A stretch of 64,000 nt of DNA from positions 352,232-416,231 of the forward strand of contig NZ_SOAV01000006.1 in assembly GCF_004364245.1 (NCBI RefSeq). Direction: 5' to 3'. The first letter of the stretch is position 1, and the number at the start of each line of letters is the position of its first letter. This document shows, piece by piece, positions 32,463-40,814 of the stretch. Source of the stretch: Streptomyces sp. BK208 (GTDB lineage Bacteria > Actinomycetota > Actinomycetes > Streptomycetales > Streptomycetaceae). The position numbers were made by a program, and so were the translations under genes. Below the pieces are notes generated by a model. The model did no database searches, was not told the DNA's origin, and saw nothing but the letters and a program-made list of their open reading frames with translations.

Positions 32463-33347
32463 ATGGCTATCTGGCTCAACAAGGACAGCAAGGTCATCGT
32501 CCAGGGCATGACCGGCGCCACCGGCATGAAGCACACCAAGCTCATGCTGGGTGACGGCACCGAGGTCGTGGGCGGCGTGAACCCGCGCAAGGCGGGCACC
32601 ACCGTGGACTTCGACGGCACCGAGGTACCGGTCTTCGGCACCGTCAAGGAGGCCATCGAGAAGACCGGCGCCAACGTCTCCGTCATCTTCGTGCCGGAGA
32701 AGTTCACCAAGGACGCCGTCGTCGAGGCCATCGACGCCGAGATCCCGCTGGCCGTCGTCATCACCGAGGGCATCGCCGTGCACGACTCGGCCGCCTTCTG
32801 GTCGTACGCCGGCAAGAAGGGCAACAAGACCCGGATCATCGGCCCGAACTGCCCCGGCATCATCACCCCGGGCCAGTCCAACGTCGGCATCATCCCGGGC
32901 GACATCACCAAGCCGGGCCGCATCGGCCTGGTCTCGAAGTCCGGCACGCTGACGTACCAGATGATGTACGAGCTGCGTGACATCGGCTTCTCGACCGCCG
33001 TCGGCATCGGTGGCGACCCGATCATCGGCACCACGCACATCGACGCGCTCGCCGCGTTCGAGGCCGACCCCGAGACCGACCTGATCGTCATGATCGGCGA
33101 GATCGGTGGCGACGCCGAGGAGCGTGCGGCCGAGTACATCTCGAAGAACGTGACCAAGCCGGTCGTCGGCTACGTCGCGGGCTTCACCGCGCCCGAGGGC
33201 AAGACCATGGGCCACGCCGGCGCCATCGTCTCCGGTTCGTCCGGCACCGCCCAGGCGAAGAAGGAGGCCCTGGAGGCCGCCGGCGTCAAGGTCGGCAAGA
33301 CGCCGACCGAGACGGCGAAGCTCGCCCGCGCCATCCTGGCCGGCTGA
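32463..33347 (+). CDS. sucD: succinyl-CoA ligase, alpha subunit
   Basis: 294 residues. Contains the CoA-binding Rossmann domain (KVIVQGMTGATGMKHTK, GGVNPRKAGT), FVPEKFTKDAVVEAID, IIGPNCPGIITPG and the phosphohistidine His251 in TMGHAGAIVSG. It partners with SucC. The ATG is 28 bases after the sucC stop; the spacer carries GGACGAGGAC as a weak ribosome site. A near-perfect terminator follows at 33381. Confidence 0.97.
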   Translation: MAIWLNKDSKVIVQGMTGATGMKHTKLMLGDGTEVVGGVNPRKAGTTVDFDGTEVPVFGTVKEAIEKTGANVSVIFVPEKFTKDAVVEAIDAEIPLAVVITEGIAVHDSAAFWSYAGKKGNKTRIIGPNCPGIITPGQSNVGIIPGDITKPGRIGLVSKSGTLTYQMMYELRDIGFSTAVGIGGDPIIGTTHIDALAAFEADPETDLIVMIGEIGGDAEERAAEYISKNVTKPVVGYVAGFTAPEGKTMGHAGAIVSGSSGTAQAKKEALEAAGVKVGKTPTETAKLARAILAG

Positions 33348-33380
33348 CACCGCCCCGCCGGCCGAGCGCCTGCTCGCCAC

Positions 33381-33420
33381 CGAGTGGCCCGCCCCCTGTC
33401 CGCAGGGGGCGGGCCACTCG
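33381..33420. terminator. sucCD terminator (bidirectional)
   Basis: An 18-bp perfect stem (CGAGTGGCCCGCCCCCTG and its complement) with a 4-base loop. It lies between sucD and the converging HTH gene and could stop both. Confidence 0.8.
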
Positions 33421-33442
33421 GCGTTCCGGCGACCGCGCCGCG

Positions 33443-34777
33443 TCACTCGGCCTTCGGGCTCAGCCGCTCGGGACCGTCCTGCGCCTGGTCCCGAAGCTTC
33501 TGCCGCAGCTCCAGCTCCTCGTCCGACAGCGCACCCTGCGCCACCCTGGGCGGCACCCCGCGCACCGCCACCCCGGGGGAGACGGGCGGTTCGTAGTGCG
33601 TCGGCGCGGTGTGCAGCGTCAGGGCCGTGCTCCCGATGAGGGCCACGGTGAAGGCGATCGCCGCCCGCGTCCGGAACCGTGCCCGGCGTTCACCGCCCCG
33701 GCGCACCGTCTTCGGCAGGTCCGTCCGCAACCGCTCGTTCGACGCCAGCTCGGCCAGCCGCTGGTGCAGCACCTCGGGGTCGGCCAGCGCGGGCAGCCGG
33801 CCGGCGACCGCCTCGCGGGCGTGCAGCAGCCGGTTCGCCGTCGCCGGGGTGCTCGCCTCCGTCTCCGCCGCCGTCTCGGGCAGGTCCAGGCCCACCCCGT
33901 CGTACAGCACGAGGGCACGGCGGTGCCTCGGGGGGAGCCTGAGCAGGGTGTTCAGCAGGGTGCGGTCGCCCGGGTCGGCGGGCGGCGGCTCCGGGTGCCG
34001 GTGACGCGGGCGGAACCGCTGCCACGGGGAGAGCGCGTACTCGTACGCCGTCGCCCGTACCCAGCCCACCGGGTCCCGGTCGCGGGCCACCTCGGGCCAG
34101 TGCTCCCAGGCGGTCTGGAAGGCCCGCTCCACCGACTCCCGCGCCTGCTCGCGCCGGCCGGTCAGCAGGTAGGTCTGGCGTACGAGGGCGGGGGCGCTGA
34201 ACTCGTACAGGACGTCGAACGCCTGAGCGGGCGTCAGCGCGGCCGGCCCGGCCCCCGACCCCGGTTCGGGTTCCGACCCCGGTTCGGGTTCCGTTCCCGG
34301 TTCGGGTTCCGTTCCCCTACCCGGTCCGGGTCCCGGTCCCCGTCCCGGCCCGGGGTCCTGTCCCGTTGCCGTGTCCGGCTCTGCGGCGATTTCCGTGAGC
34401 GGCTTCGCGGGCGGTACGAGGCTGTCGGCGGCGTCGGGGGGCTCGTGCTTGGAGCCCCCGCCCGCGCCGACGGCCACGACCACCGGTACGGAGCGAGCCT
34501 TCGGTTGCGAGGCGGATGCCGGCCCGGTGTCCCGTCCCCCTTCCGGCGCCCGTGCCGCCTGCCGTGCCGCGTCCTGCTCGGCCAGCGTCTTCAGCAGCTT
34601 CGCGTACGCCTCCCGTTTCCGGCCTCGCGGGGTCGTGCGGCCGCTCTCCCACGCGCGGACCGTCCCGGGAGTGACGCCCACCCGCGACGCGAGCTGAGTC
34701 TGCGTCAGTGCGGCGGCCTCACGCAGGCGTCGGCGCAGCTTGGGGGGTGGGAGCGAGGTTGCGGGGCGGCGTGTCAC
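33443..34777 (-). CDS. XRE helix-turn-helix / ECF-sigma-like / transmembrane fusion
   Basis: 444 residues from a GTG preceded by GGAGGGG. Residues ~10-70 form an XRE-type HTH (LREAAALTQTQLASRVGVTP, TVRAWESGRTTPRGRKREAY). A long Pro/Glu/Gly linker with EPEPGT-type repeats follows. Residues ~185-350 look like sigma-70 region 2 and region 4: FDVLYEFSAPALVRQTYLLTG, RAFQTAWEHWPEVA, then LLNTLLRLPPRHRRALVLYDGVGLDLPETAAETEAS. One membrane helix (AAIAFTVALIGSTALTL, ~370-388) ends in a short C-terminal tail. The design is that of a membrane-tethered regulator. The region 4-like HTH may have lost promoter function. Transcription is toward sucD. Confidence 0.8.
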   Translation of the reverse strand: MTRRPATSLPPPKLRRRLREAAALTQTQLASRVGVTPGTVRAWESGRTTPRGRKREAYAKLLKTLAEQDAARQAARAPEGGRDTGPASASQPKARSVPVVVAVGAGGGSKHEPPDAADSLVPPAKPLTEIAAEPDTATGQDPGPGRGPGPGPGRGTEPEPGTEPEPGSEPEPGSGAGPAALTPAQAFDVLYEFSAPALVRQTYLLTGRREQARESVERAFQTAWEHWPEVARDRDPVGWVRATAYEYALSPWQRFRPRHRHPEPPPADPGDRTLLNTLLRLPPRHRRALVLYDGVGLDLPETAAETEASTPATANRLLHAREAVAGRLPALADPEVLHQRLAELASNERLRTDLPKTVRRGGERRARFRTRAAIAFTVALIGSTALTLHTAPTHYEPPVSPGVAVRGVPPRVAQGALSDEELELRQKLRDQAQDGPERLSPKAE

Positions 34778-34785
34778 TGGGTACC

Positions 34786-34821
34786 CCTCCGTACGAAAAA
34801 GTACATAAACATATATTGAGC
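34786..34821. promoter_or_regulatory. AT-rich divergent promoter region
   Basis: GTACGAAAAAGTACATAAAC and following ATATATTGAG are far richer in A and T than anything nearby. They contain TATATG and TATGTA elements reading toward the HTH gene and lie before the DUF6350 gene on the other side. GTAC occurs twice 10 bases apart. Confidence 0.45.
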
Positions 34822-34873
34822 GACACAGCGGAGCTTCGCCCGTTACGCCGTGAAAGCGCGTGTCGTTGGGAGC

Positions 34874-36622
34874 ATGGCGGGCGTGATGCAGACGACCGCT
34901 CGTCCAACACCGCTCTCCCAGCTGCGCACCCGGTGGCTCGACCGGTCACCCGGGTTGGCCGCCGGTCTCCTGGGCGGCGTCTTCGCGGCGCTGCTCGGGC
35001 TGGCCGGGTGCGCCGCGCTCGTGACGCTGCTGTGGATCAGTTCGCCGTACCCGGACAGCGGGCCCGGCGGTGCCCTCCACGTCGCCGCGGCGCTGTGGGT
35101 GCTGGCGCACGGGGCCGAACTGGTGCGTACCGACACCCTCTCCGGCACCCCCGCGCCCCTCGGCGTCACCCCGCTGCTGTTCCTCCTGCTGCCGGTGTGG
35201 CTGCTGCACCGCGCCGCCCGCGACGCCACGGACCCCGGGGACGGGGTCGGGGTGGCCGTCGGCGCGGCCCTGAAGCCGGGGGCCGGTGCGCGGCCGGCGT
35301 GGATGGCGGGCGTGCCGGACGCCGGTCCGCCGCCCGTCTCCGCGCGCATGGCCTGGGCCGGGGTCGTCCTCGGTCACCTCGCCGTCGCCGCGCCCGTGGT
35401 CCTGTACGCGCAGGGGGGCGCGTTGCGGCCCTCGTCGTGGTGGGCGGTGGTGTGTCTGCCGCTGGTCGCCATGGGCGCGGCGGGCGCCGGGGTGTGGACG
35501 GCGTTCGGCCGGCCGGGCGGGCCGGTGGGGCGGGCGCTGCGCGTGCTGCCCCGGAAGCTGCGGGAGCTGATGGTGGAGCCGGACGCGCGCCTGGGCGCCG
35601 CGACGCGCGCCGCGGGCGCCGGTGCGGCGGTGCTCGTCGGTGGTGGCGCGCTGCTGCTCGCGGTGTCGCTGGTGTGGCACGGGACCGCCGCGGGGGAGGC
35701 GTTCCTGCGGCTGACCGACGGGTGGTCGGGGAGGTTCGCCGTGCTGCTGCTCTGTCTGGCGCTGGTGCCCAACGCGGCGGTGTGGGCCGCGGTGTACGCC
35801 CTCGGGCCCGGCTTCGTGCTCGGCGCGGGGCACGTCGTGGCGCCCGCCTCCTCGGCGCCGGCGCCGCTGCTGCCGCCGTTCCCGCTGCTGGCCGCGGTGC
35901 CGGACGCGGGTCCCGGCACGACGCTGCACTGGGCGGCGGGGGCGGTGCCGCTGGTGGCGGGGGTGGTGGTCGGGTGGTTCACGGCGCGGGCGGCCACGGC
36001 GGGGGGTGCGGCGGAGGGAATGGCCGCGGAGGGCGTGGCCGGCGCGGGAGGCCGGGCCAATGGGGCTTGGTCGTGGCGGCGGACCGCCGGTGCCGCCTTG
36101 GTGGCCGCCGTGCTGTGCGCGGTCCTCGTCGCCCTGCTGGCCGGCTTCGCCGGCGGTCCGCTGGGCAGCGCCGCGCTCGCCCGGTTCGGGCCGGTGTGGT
36201 GGCAGGCCGGGGGTGCGACGCTGGCGTGGATCGGGGTGGTGGCGGTGCCGGTGGCGGTGACGGCACGGGCGTGGCGCTGTCGGGGCGGTGCCGGGCGGGA
36301 GGGTGGGGATGGCGCGGTTGCGGTGCCGGGGAGGCGGCTGCCTGCTGCGTGTGCGGCGCCGGTTGCGTCTGCCGCGTCTGCCGCGTCTGCCGCGTCTGCT
36401 GTGTCCGCTGCGTCTGCGGTGTCCGCCGTGTCCTCCGTGCTCTCGGTGCGGCGGTGGCGGAAGCGGGGGAAGGGGGCCGAGGGTGTGGCGGGCGCGGGGG
36501 GTGAGGGCGCGGACGAGGACGCGGTGCCGTTCGGGTTGTACGACGAGGACGAGGGCGGTGGGGGTGCGTACGATCTTCTGCCGGCCGACGGGCCTGGGGA
36601 GTCGCCCCGCGGTGGGGAGTGA
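34874..36622 (+). CDS. DUF6350 (PerM-like) multi-pass membrane protein
   Basis: 582 residues from the ATG at 34874; a GTG at 34850 and an ATG at 34886 are alternatives, with no decisive ribosome site. About ten membrane helices: GLLGGVFAALLGLAGCAALVTLL followed by the family motif WISSPYPDSGPGGALHVAAALW, GVTPLLFLLLPVWLLHRAARD, LGHLAVAAPVVLYAQGG and others. The last ~140 residues are cytoplasmic and low in complexity, including ASA repeats from a 9-bp DNA repeat (GCGTCTGCC), and an acidic end (YDEDEGGGG). Annotated in actinobacteria as cell division protein PerM; the name rests on mycobacterial work and is not proved for this family. Confidence 0.75.
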   Translation: MAGVMQTTARPTPLSQLRTRWLDRSPGLAAGLLGGVFAALLGLAGCAALVTLLWISSPYPDSGPGGALHVAAALWVLAHGAELVRTDTLSGTPAPLGVTPLLFLLLPVWLLHRAARDATDPGDGVGVAVGAALKPGAGARPAWMAGVPDAGPPPVSARMAWAGVVLGHLAVAAPVVLYAQGGALRPSSWWAVVCLPLVAMGAAGAGVWTAFGRPGGPVGRALRVLPRKLRELMVEPDARLGAATRAAGAGAAVLVGGGALLLAVSLVWHGTAAGEAFLRLTDGWSGRFAVLLLCLALVPNAAVWAAVYALGPGFVLGAGHVVAPASSAPAPLLPPFPLLAAVPDAGPGTTLHWAAGAVPLVAGVVVGWFTARAATAGGAAEGMAAEGVAGAGGRANGAWSWRRTAGAALVAAVLCAVLVALLAGFAGGPLGSAALARFGPVWWQAGGATLAWIGVVAVPVAVTARAWRCRGGAGREGGDGAVAVPGRRLPAACAAPVASAASAASAASAVSAASAVSAVSSVLSVRRWRKRGKGAEGVAGAGGEGADEDAVPFGLYDEDEGGGGAYDLLPADGPGESPRGGE

Positions 36623-36732
36623 CGGTCGGTGCGGTGGGGAGGTTTCTTCGCCCCCGCCGCCCCTTCCCTTCCCGTCCCTGGGGGCTGCCGCCCCCAGACC
36701 CCCGCTTCGGCCTGCACGGCCTCGTCCTCAAA

Positions 36733-36825
36733 CGCCGGACGGGCTGGAAGCCCCCGGACGCCGGACGGGCTGGAAGTGCCCGGACGCCGGACGGGCTGGA
36801 AGTGCCCGGACGCCGGACGGGCTGA
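36733..36825. repeat. 26-bp tandem repeat, four copies
   Basis: CGCCGGACGGGCTG recurs at 36733, 36759, 36785 and 36811, exactly 26 bases apart, with spacers GAAGTGCCCGGA-like. The core (preceded at the first copy by CTCAAA) is the abundant Streptomyces intergenic repeat CTCAATCGCCGGACGGGCTG. A second common Streptomyces intergenic word, GGGGGCTGCCGCCCCCAGAC, sits just left near 36684. Confidence 0.8.
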
Positions 36826-36844
36826 CGGGGAACTGAAGGCCCCC

Positions 36845-37627
36845 TCAGTCGCCCGAGCCCAGCAGGTCCCTGAGTTGTTCGGGGAGGTGGCGTTCGCAGG
36901 ACTGTTCCGCCGCGTTGGTCAGGGCGTCGTCGCGGCACGTGTAGTAGTCGCTGTAGATCAGCTGGGTGCCGAAGGACGCGGCGACCAGGACGATGGCCAG
37001 GGACGACGTGACCAGGCCGCTGATCGCGGCGGTGCGCTGCGGGCGGCCGGTCTGCTCGGGGGGCGGGGCCTGGCTCTCCGGGTCGGAGGCGGTGCGGGGC
37101 TTGGCGCGCAGTGCGCTGATGCCCCAGTACAGGGCCAGGACGCCGAGCAGCAGGGCCACGTACGGCCAGGTGAAGAGGGCGAAGAAGAGGGCCCACATGC
37201 CGCTCAGCAGGGCGTAGCGGGCACGCCGCTGGGCGGGGTCCGTCGGGTCCCAGCGCGGAGCCGGGCCGCCGGCCGGACCCTCGGGGCCGCCCGAACCGCC
37301 GGGCCGCTCGCCGAAGCCGCCGGGAGACCTGCCGGGCTGCCGGTCGCTCCACCGGCCGCCCCAGGGGGAGCGGTCGCCATCGCCCTGGGTGTCGCCGCTG
37401 TCGCCCGACGGGTGCCGCGGCTGCCAGGGACGGTCCGGCGTGCCCTCCGGAGGCGGAGCGAACGGATTGTCCTGGTCGGGGGCGCCGTCCTGGTCGCCGC
37501 CGGTCCTGCGGTCCGAGGGCGAGTCGGGCGGCGACGAGGGGCGCTCCCGCAGCAGCACGGTGCTGCGGGCCCCTGGCTGCGCCGACTGCTGGGGGAGCGT
37601 GAGCAGTCGCGGGCTGCGGTCCGGCAT
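36845..37627 (-). CDS. Pro/Gly-rich membrane protein
   Basis: 260 residues from an ATG with GGGGAAG upstream. A disordered, Pro/Gly/Asp-rich cytoplasmic part (~130 residues) is followed by DPTDPAQRRARYALLSG, two close helices (MWALFFALFTWPYVALLLGVLALYWG, broken for length), and a final helix (SSLAIVLVAASFGTQLIY). A short extracytoplasmic tail contains two Cys (YTCRDDA and EQSCERHLPEQLRDLL) that could form a disulfide. Similar DUF4190-like proteins occur in Streptomyces. Function unknown. Divergent from purN. Confidence 0.7.
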   Translation of the reverse strand: MPDRSPRLLTLPQQSAQPGARSTVLLRERPSSPPDSPSDRRTGGDQDGAPDQDNPFAPPPEGTPDRPWQPRHPSGDSGDTQGDGDRSPWGGRWSDRQPGRSPGGFGERPGGSGGPEGPAGGPAPRWDPTDPAQRRARYALLSGMWALFFALFTWPYVALLLGVLALYWGISALRAKPRTASDPESQAPPPEQTGRPQRTAAISGLVTSSLAIVLVAASFGTQLIYSDYYTCRDDALTNAAEQSCERHLPEQLRDLLGSGD

Positions 37628-37819
37628 CAACTGAGCGTCTTCCCCTTGGCGACGATGAACAAGCGGCTGGTGGAACGGGCGAGCTGGTGGAACGCCCGCA
37701 CCGGTCGGCACATCTGCTGAACGCGTGACACACGGGCGGCGTTCCCGCCCCCGCCCACACAGACGCTACCTTCCGGCCACGCCCCCGTCCCGAGGGGGCC
37801 GTCCGGTGTGCCGGTATCG

Positions 37820-37847
37820 TTGCTGACGGTCGGCCGCTTCGTAGACT
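37820..37847 (+). promoter_or_regulatory. purN-purH promoter
   Basis: TTGCTG (37820-37825) and TAGACT (37842-37847) with a 16-base spacer, about 70 bases upstream of purN. Fits a vegetative promoter. Confidence 0.5.
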
Positions 37848-37921
37848 TCCCCGTATCCCGGGGTGCGACGCATTCGTACGACCGTACAAACAGATCCGTT
37901 GTCCCGAGAAAGGCCCCCACC

Positions 37922-38569
37922 GTGGCCGCCAAGCCCGCGGACCGGCGAGCCAAGCGCCTCGTCGTGCTGGTCTCCGGATCCGGCACCAACCTCCAGGCAC
38001 TCCTCGACGAGATCGCCGCCGCAGGCGCCGAGGCCTACGGGGCCGAGATCGTCGCCGTCGGCGCCGACCGCGACGGCATCGAGGGGCTCGCCCGCGCCGA
38101 GCGTGCCGGGGTGGCGACCTTCGTCCGCAAGGTCAAGGACTACGGGACCCGCGAGGAGTGGGACGCGGCGCTCGCCGATGCCGTCGCCGCCCACGAGCCG
38201 GACCTCGTCGTCTCGGCCGGGTTCATGAGGATCGTGGGGAAGGAGTTCCTCGCGCGGTTCGGTGGGCGCCTCGTCAACACCCACCCCGCCCTCCTCCCCA
38301 GTTTCCCGGGAGCCCACGGTGTGCGGGACGCGCTCGCGTACGGCGCCAGGGTCACCGGCTGCACCGTCCACTTCGTCGACGACGGCGTCGACACCGGGCC
38401 GATCATCGCGCAGGGCGTGGTGGAGGTCCGGGACGAGGACTACGAAGACGAAGGTGCCGCTCTGCACGAGCGCATCAAGGAAGTCGAGCGAAGGCTGCTC
38501 GTCGATGTCGTGGGGCGGCTCGCCCGCAACGGCTATCGCATTGAGGGACGAAAGGTAGTTATCCAGTGA
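37922..38569 (+). CDS. purN: phosphoribosylglycinamide formyltransferase
   Basis: 215 residues from a GTG with GAGAAAGG about 10 bases upstream. It uses 10-formyl-THF to formylate GAR, the third step of purine synthesis. Start RLVVLVSGSGTNLQALLDEI (phosphate loop), then VSAGFMRIVG, the catalytic block NTHPALLPSFPGAHGVRDAL with Asn and His, and HFVDDGVDTGPIIAQ with the catalytic Asp. Its stop overlaps the purH start (GTGA). Confidence 0.97.
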   Translation: MAAKPADRRAKRLVVLVSGSGTNLQALLDEIAAAGAEAYGAEIVAVGADRDGIEGLARAERAGVATFVRKVKDYGTREEWDAALADAVAAHEPDLVVSAGFMRIVGKEFLARFGGRLVNTHPALLPSFPGAHGVRDALAYGARVTGCTVHFVDDGVDTGPIIAQGVVEVRDEDYEDEGAALHERIKEVERRLLVDVVGRLARNGYRIEGRKVVIQ

Positions 38570-40143
38570 CCGCCACCGCCACCGCCGGGAGCAACAAGCG
38601 GGCCATCCGTCGCGCGCTCGTCAGCGTCTACGACAAGACCGGGCTCGAGGAGCTCGCGCGCGGACTGCACGAGGCCGGCGTCGAGCTGGTCTCCACCGGG
38701 TCGACCGCCGGGCGGATCGCCGCCGCCGGCGTCCCCGTCACCAAGGTCGAGGAGCTGACCGGCTTCCCCGAGTGCCTGGACGGCCGGGTCAAGACCCTGC
38801 ACCCCAAGGTGCACGCCGGCATCCTCGCCGACCTGCGCCTGGACAGCCACCGGCAGCAGCTCGACGAGCTGGGCGTGGCCCCGTTCGACCTGGTCGTGGT
38901 CAACCTCTACCCGTTCCGCGAGACCGTCGCCTCCGGCGCCACCGCCGACGAGTGCGTGGAGCAGATCGACATCGGCGGCCCGTCGATGGTGCGCGCCGCG
39001 GCGAAGAACCACCCCTCGGTCGCCGTCGTCACCAGCCCCGCCCGGTACGCCGACGTGCTCTCCGCGGTCAAGGACGGCGGCTTCGACCTGGCCGCCCGCA
39101 AGCGGCTGGCCGCCGAGGCCTTCCAGCACACCGCCGCGTACGACGTGGCCGTCGCCTCCTGGTTCGCCGCCGAGTACGCCCCCGTCGACGAGTCCCGCTT
39201 CCCGGACTTCCTCGGCGCCACCTACGAGCGCGCCCACACCCTGCGCTACGGCGAGAACCCGCACCAGCCCGCCGCGCTCTACACCTCCCCCGAGGGCGGT
39301 GGCCTGGCCCAGGCCGAGCAGCTGCACGGCAAGGAGATGTCGTACAACAACTACACGGACACGGACGCCGCCCGCCGTGCCGCGTACGACCACACCGAGC
39401 CCTGCGTCGCGATCATCAAGCACGCCAACCCGTGCGGCATCGCCGTCGGCGCGGACGTCGCCGAGGCGCACCGCAAGGCGCACGACTGCGACCCGCTCTC
39501 CGCGTACGGCGGCGTGATCGCGGTCAACCGTCCGGTCTCCAAGGAGATGGCCGAGCAGGTCGCCGAGATCTTCACCGAGGTCATCGTCGCGCCGGACTAC
39601 GAGGACGGCGCCCTCGAAGCGCTCACCAAGAAGAAGAACATCCGCGTGCTGCGCGCCCCCGAGGCCCCCACCGCCCCGGTCGAGGTCAAGCCGATCGACG
39701 GCGGCGCCCTCCTCCAGGTCACCGACCGCGTGCAGGCCGAGGGCGACGCCCCCGCAACCTGGACGCTGGCCGCCGGCGAGGCACTCTCCGAGGCGGAACT
39801 GGCCGAGCTGGCCTTCGCCTGGAAGGCGTGCCGGGCCGTCAAGTCCAACGCCATCCTCCTCGCCAAGGACGGTGCCTCCGTCGGCGTCGGCATGGGCCAG
39901 GTCAACCGGGTCGACTCCGCGAAGCTCGCGGTGGAGCGGGCCGGTGCCGAGCGCGCGCAGGGCGCGTACGCCGCCTCCGACGCCTTCTTCCCCTTCCCGG
40001 ACGGCCTGGAGATCCTCACCGCGGCCGGCGTGAAGGCCGTCGTCCAGCCCGGCGGTTCGGTCCGCGACGAGCTGGTCGTCGAGGCGGCGAAGAAGGCCGG
40101 CGTGACCATGTACTTCACGGGGACCCGGCACTTCTTCCACTGA
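38566..40143 (+). CDS. purH: bifunctional AICAR transformylase / IMP cyclohydrolase
   Basis: 525 residues, GTG start within the purN stop. Performs the last two steps to IMP. N-terminal MGS-like cyclohydrolase domain (RALVSVYDKTGLEELARGL, STGSTAGRI, KTLHPKVHAGIL), then the transformylase domain (LRYGENPHQPAALY, GKEMSYNNYTD, IIKHANPCGIAVG, SDAFFPFPDGLE) ending MYFTGTRHFFH. Its ligand AICAR and its monophosphate relate to ZTP, sensed at glyA at the far end of the window. Confidence 0.98.
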   Translation: MTATATAGSNKRAIRRALVSVYDKTGLEELARGLHEAGVELVSTGSTAGRIAAAGVPVTKVEELTGFPECLDGRVKTLHPKVHAGILADLRLDSHRQQLDELGVAPFDLVVVNLYPFRETVASGATADECVEQIDIGGPSMVRAAAKNHPSVAVVTSPARYADVLSAVKDGGFDLAARKRLAAEAFQHTAAYDVAVASWFAAEYAPVDESRFPDFLGATYERAHTLRYGENPHQPAALYTSPEGGGLAQAEQLHGKEMSYNNYTDTDAARRAAYDHTEPCVAIIKHANPCGIAVGADVAEAHRKAHDCDPLSAYGGVIAVNRPVSKEMAEQVAEIFTEVIVAPDYEDGALEALTKKKNIRVLRAPEAPTAPVEVKPIDGGALLQVTDRVQAEGDAPATWTLAAGEALSEAELAELAFAWKACRAVKSNAILLAKDGASVGVGMGQVNRVDSAKLAVERAGAERAQGAYAASDAFFPFPDGLEILTAAGVKAVVQPGGSVRDELVVEAAKKAGVTMYFTGTRHFFH

Positions 40144-40162
40144 CGGTTGCCCCACGGCCGAA

Positions 40163-40206
40163 CGGCGGCCCCCGGTCCCCTCCACGGAGGGGACCGGGGG
40201 CCGCCG
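40163..40206. terminator. purNH terminator
   Basis: About 20 bp of perfect stem (CGGCGGCCCCCGGTCCCCTC and its complement) with a tight loop, 20 bases after purH. It also lies at the 3' end of the converging secreted-protein gene. Confidence 0.8.
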
Positions 40207-40238
40207 CGGTGTCGGGCCCGGCGGGCCCGGTGGGCGGA

Positions 40239-40715
40239 TCAGCAGGGGCGCAGCGACCAGATCGGGTCCCAGGTCGCGGTGCCGGCCTGGTAGGCCGTCG
40301 ACGTCCAGCGGACGCTGCCGTCCCGGTTGAAGAACCTGGCGACCGTGCCCGGCGTCTGGTTGTTGGTGAACGGGCCGTTGCCGGTCCAGTTGGTCAGGTT
40401 CCACGTCTGGCACCGGTAGAAGTCGAACTTCGTGCCGTTGACGATCATGCAGAGGTGGCCGTAGTCGCAGGCCAGGTCCTGGGCGCTCCTGGTCCTGGGC
40501 GCGTCGGTCACGGTCAGGCCCTCGTACTCGACCGCGTCGGCGGTCACGCGCCGGGGCGCCGGGCTGTCGGCCAGCACCTGGTCGGCCTTCTGGTGGAGAG
40601 CGGGACCGGTCACCCGGGTGCCGCCCGGGCTGTCGTCGGCCGTGGCCGCGACGGTCGAGCTCGCGGCCAGGGCGGTGGCCGCGAGGAGGAGTGCTGCGGG
40701 CTTCAGGATGTTCAT
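40239..40715 (-). CDS. secreted I36-like (peptidase inhibitor fold) protein
   Basis: 158 residues from the ATG with GGGGGATC 5 bases upstream. Signal peptide: MNILKPAALLLAATALAASSTVAATA. The mature C-terminal half has Cys pairs and aromatic residues (LACDYGHLCMIVNG, FDFYRCQTWNLTNW, FTNNQTPGTVARFF, ending SLRPC). This is the pattern of the peptidase inhibitor I36 / gamma-crystallin-like exported proteins common in Streptomyces. Inhibitory activity is not predictable. Four Cys could form two disulfides. Confidence 0.65.
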   Translation of the reverse strand: MNILKPAALLLAATALAASSTVAATADDSPGGTRVTGPALHQKADQVLADSPAPRRVTADAVEYEGLTVTDAPRTRSAQDLACDYGHLCMIVNGTKFDFYRCQTWNLTNWTGNGPFTNNQTPGTVARFFNRDGSVRWTSTAYQAGTATWDPIWSLRPC

Positions 40716-40814
40716 CGTTCGATCCCCCGTGGATCTCGGTGTCGTGCCGCCGAAGCGGTGTGCCCACACCGTGCCCCCGGACGCCGGCCGGGCGGTACCT
40801 CGGAACTCCCAGGG

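Noticed and set aside
31181..33157. 658-codon minus-strand frame opposite sucCD
   Set aside because: Antisense shadow; both sucC and sucD are intact on the plus strand.
35979..38000. 673-codon minus-strand frame
   Set aside because: Crosses the 26-bp tandem repeats and two real genes in other frames; no domain.
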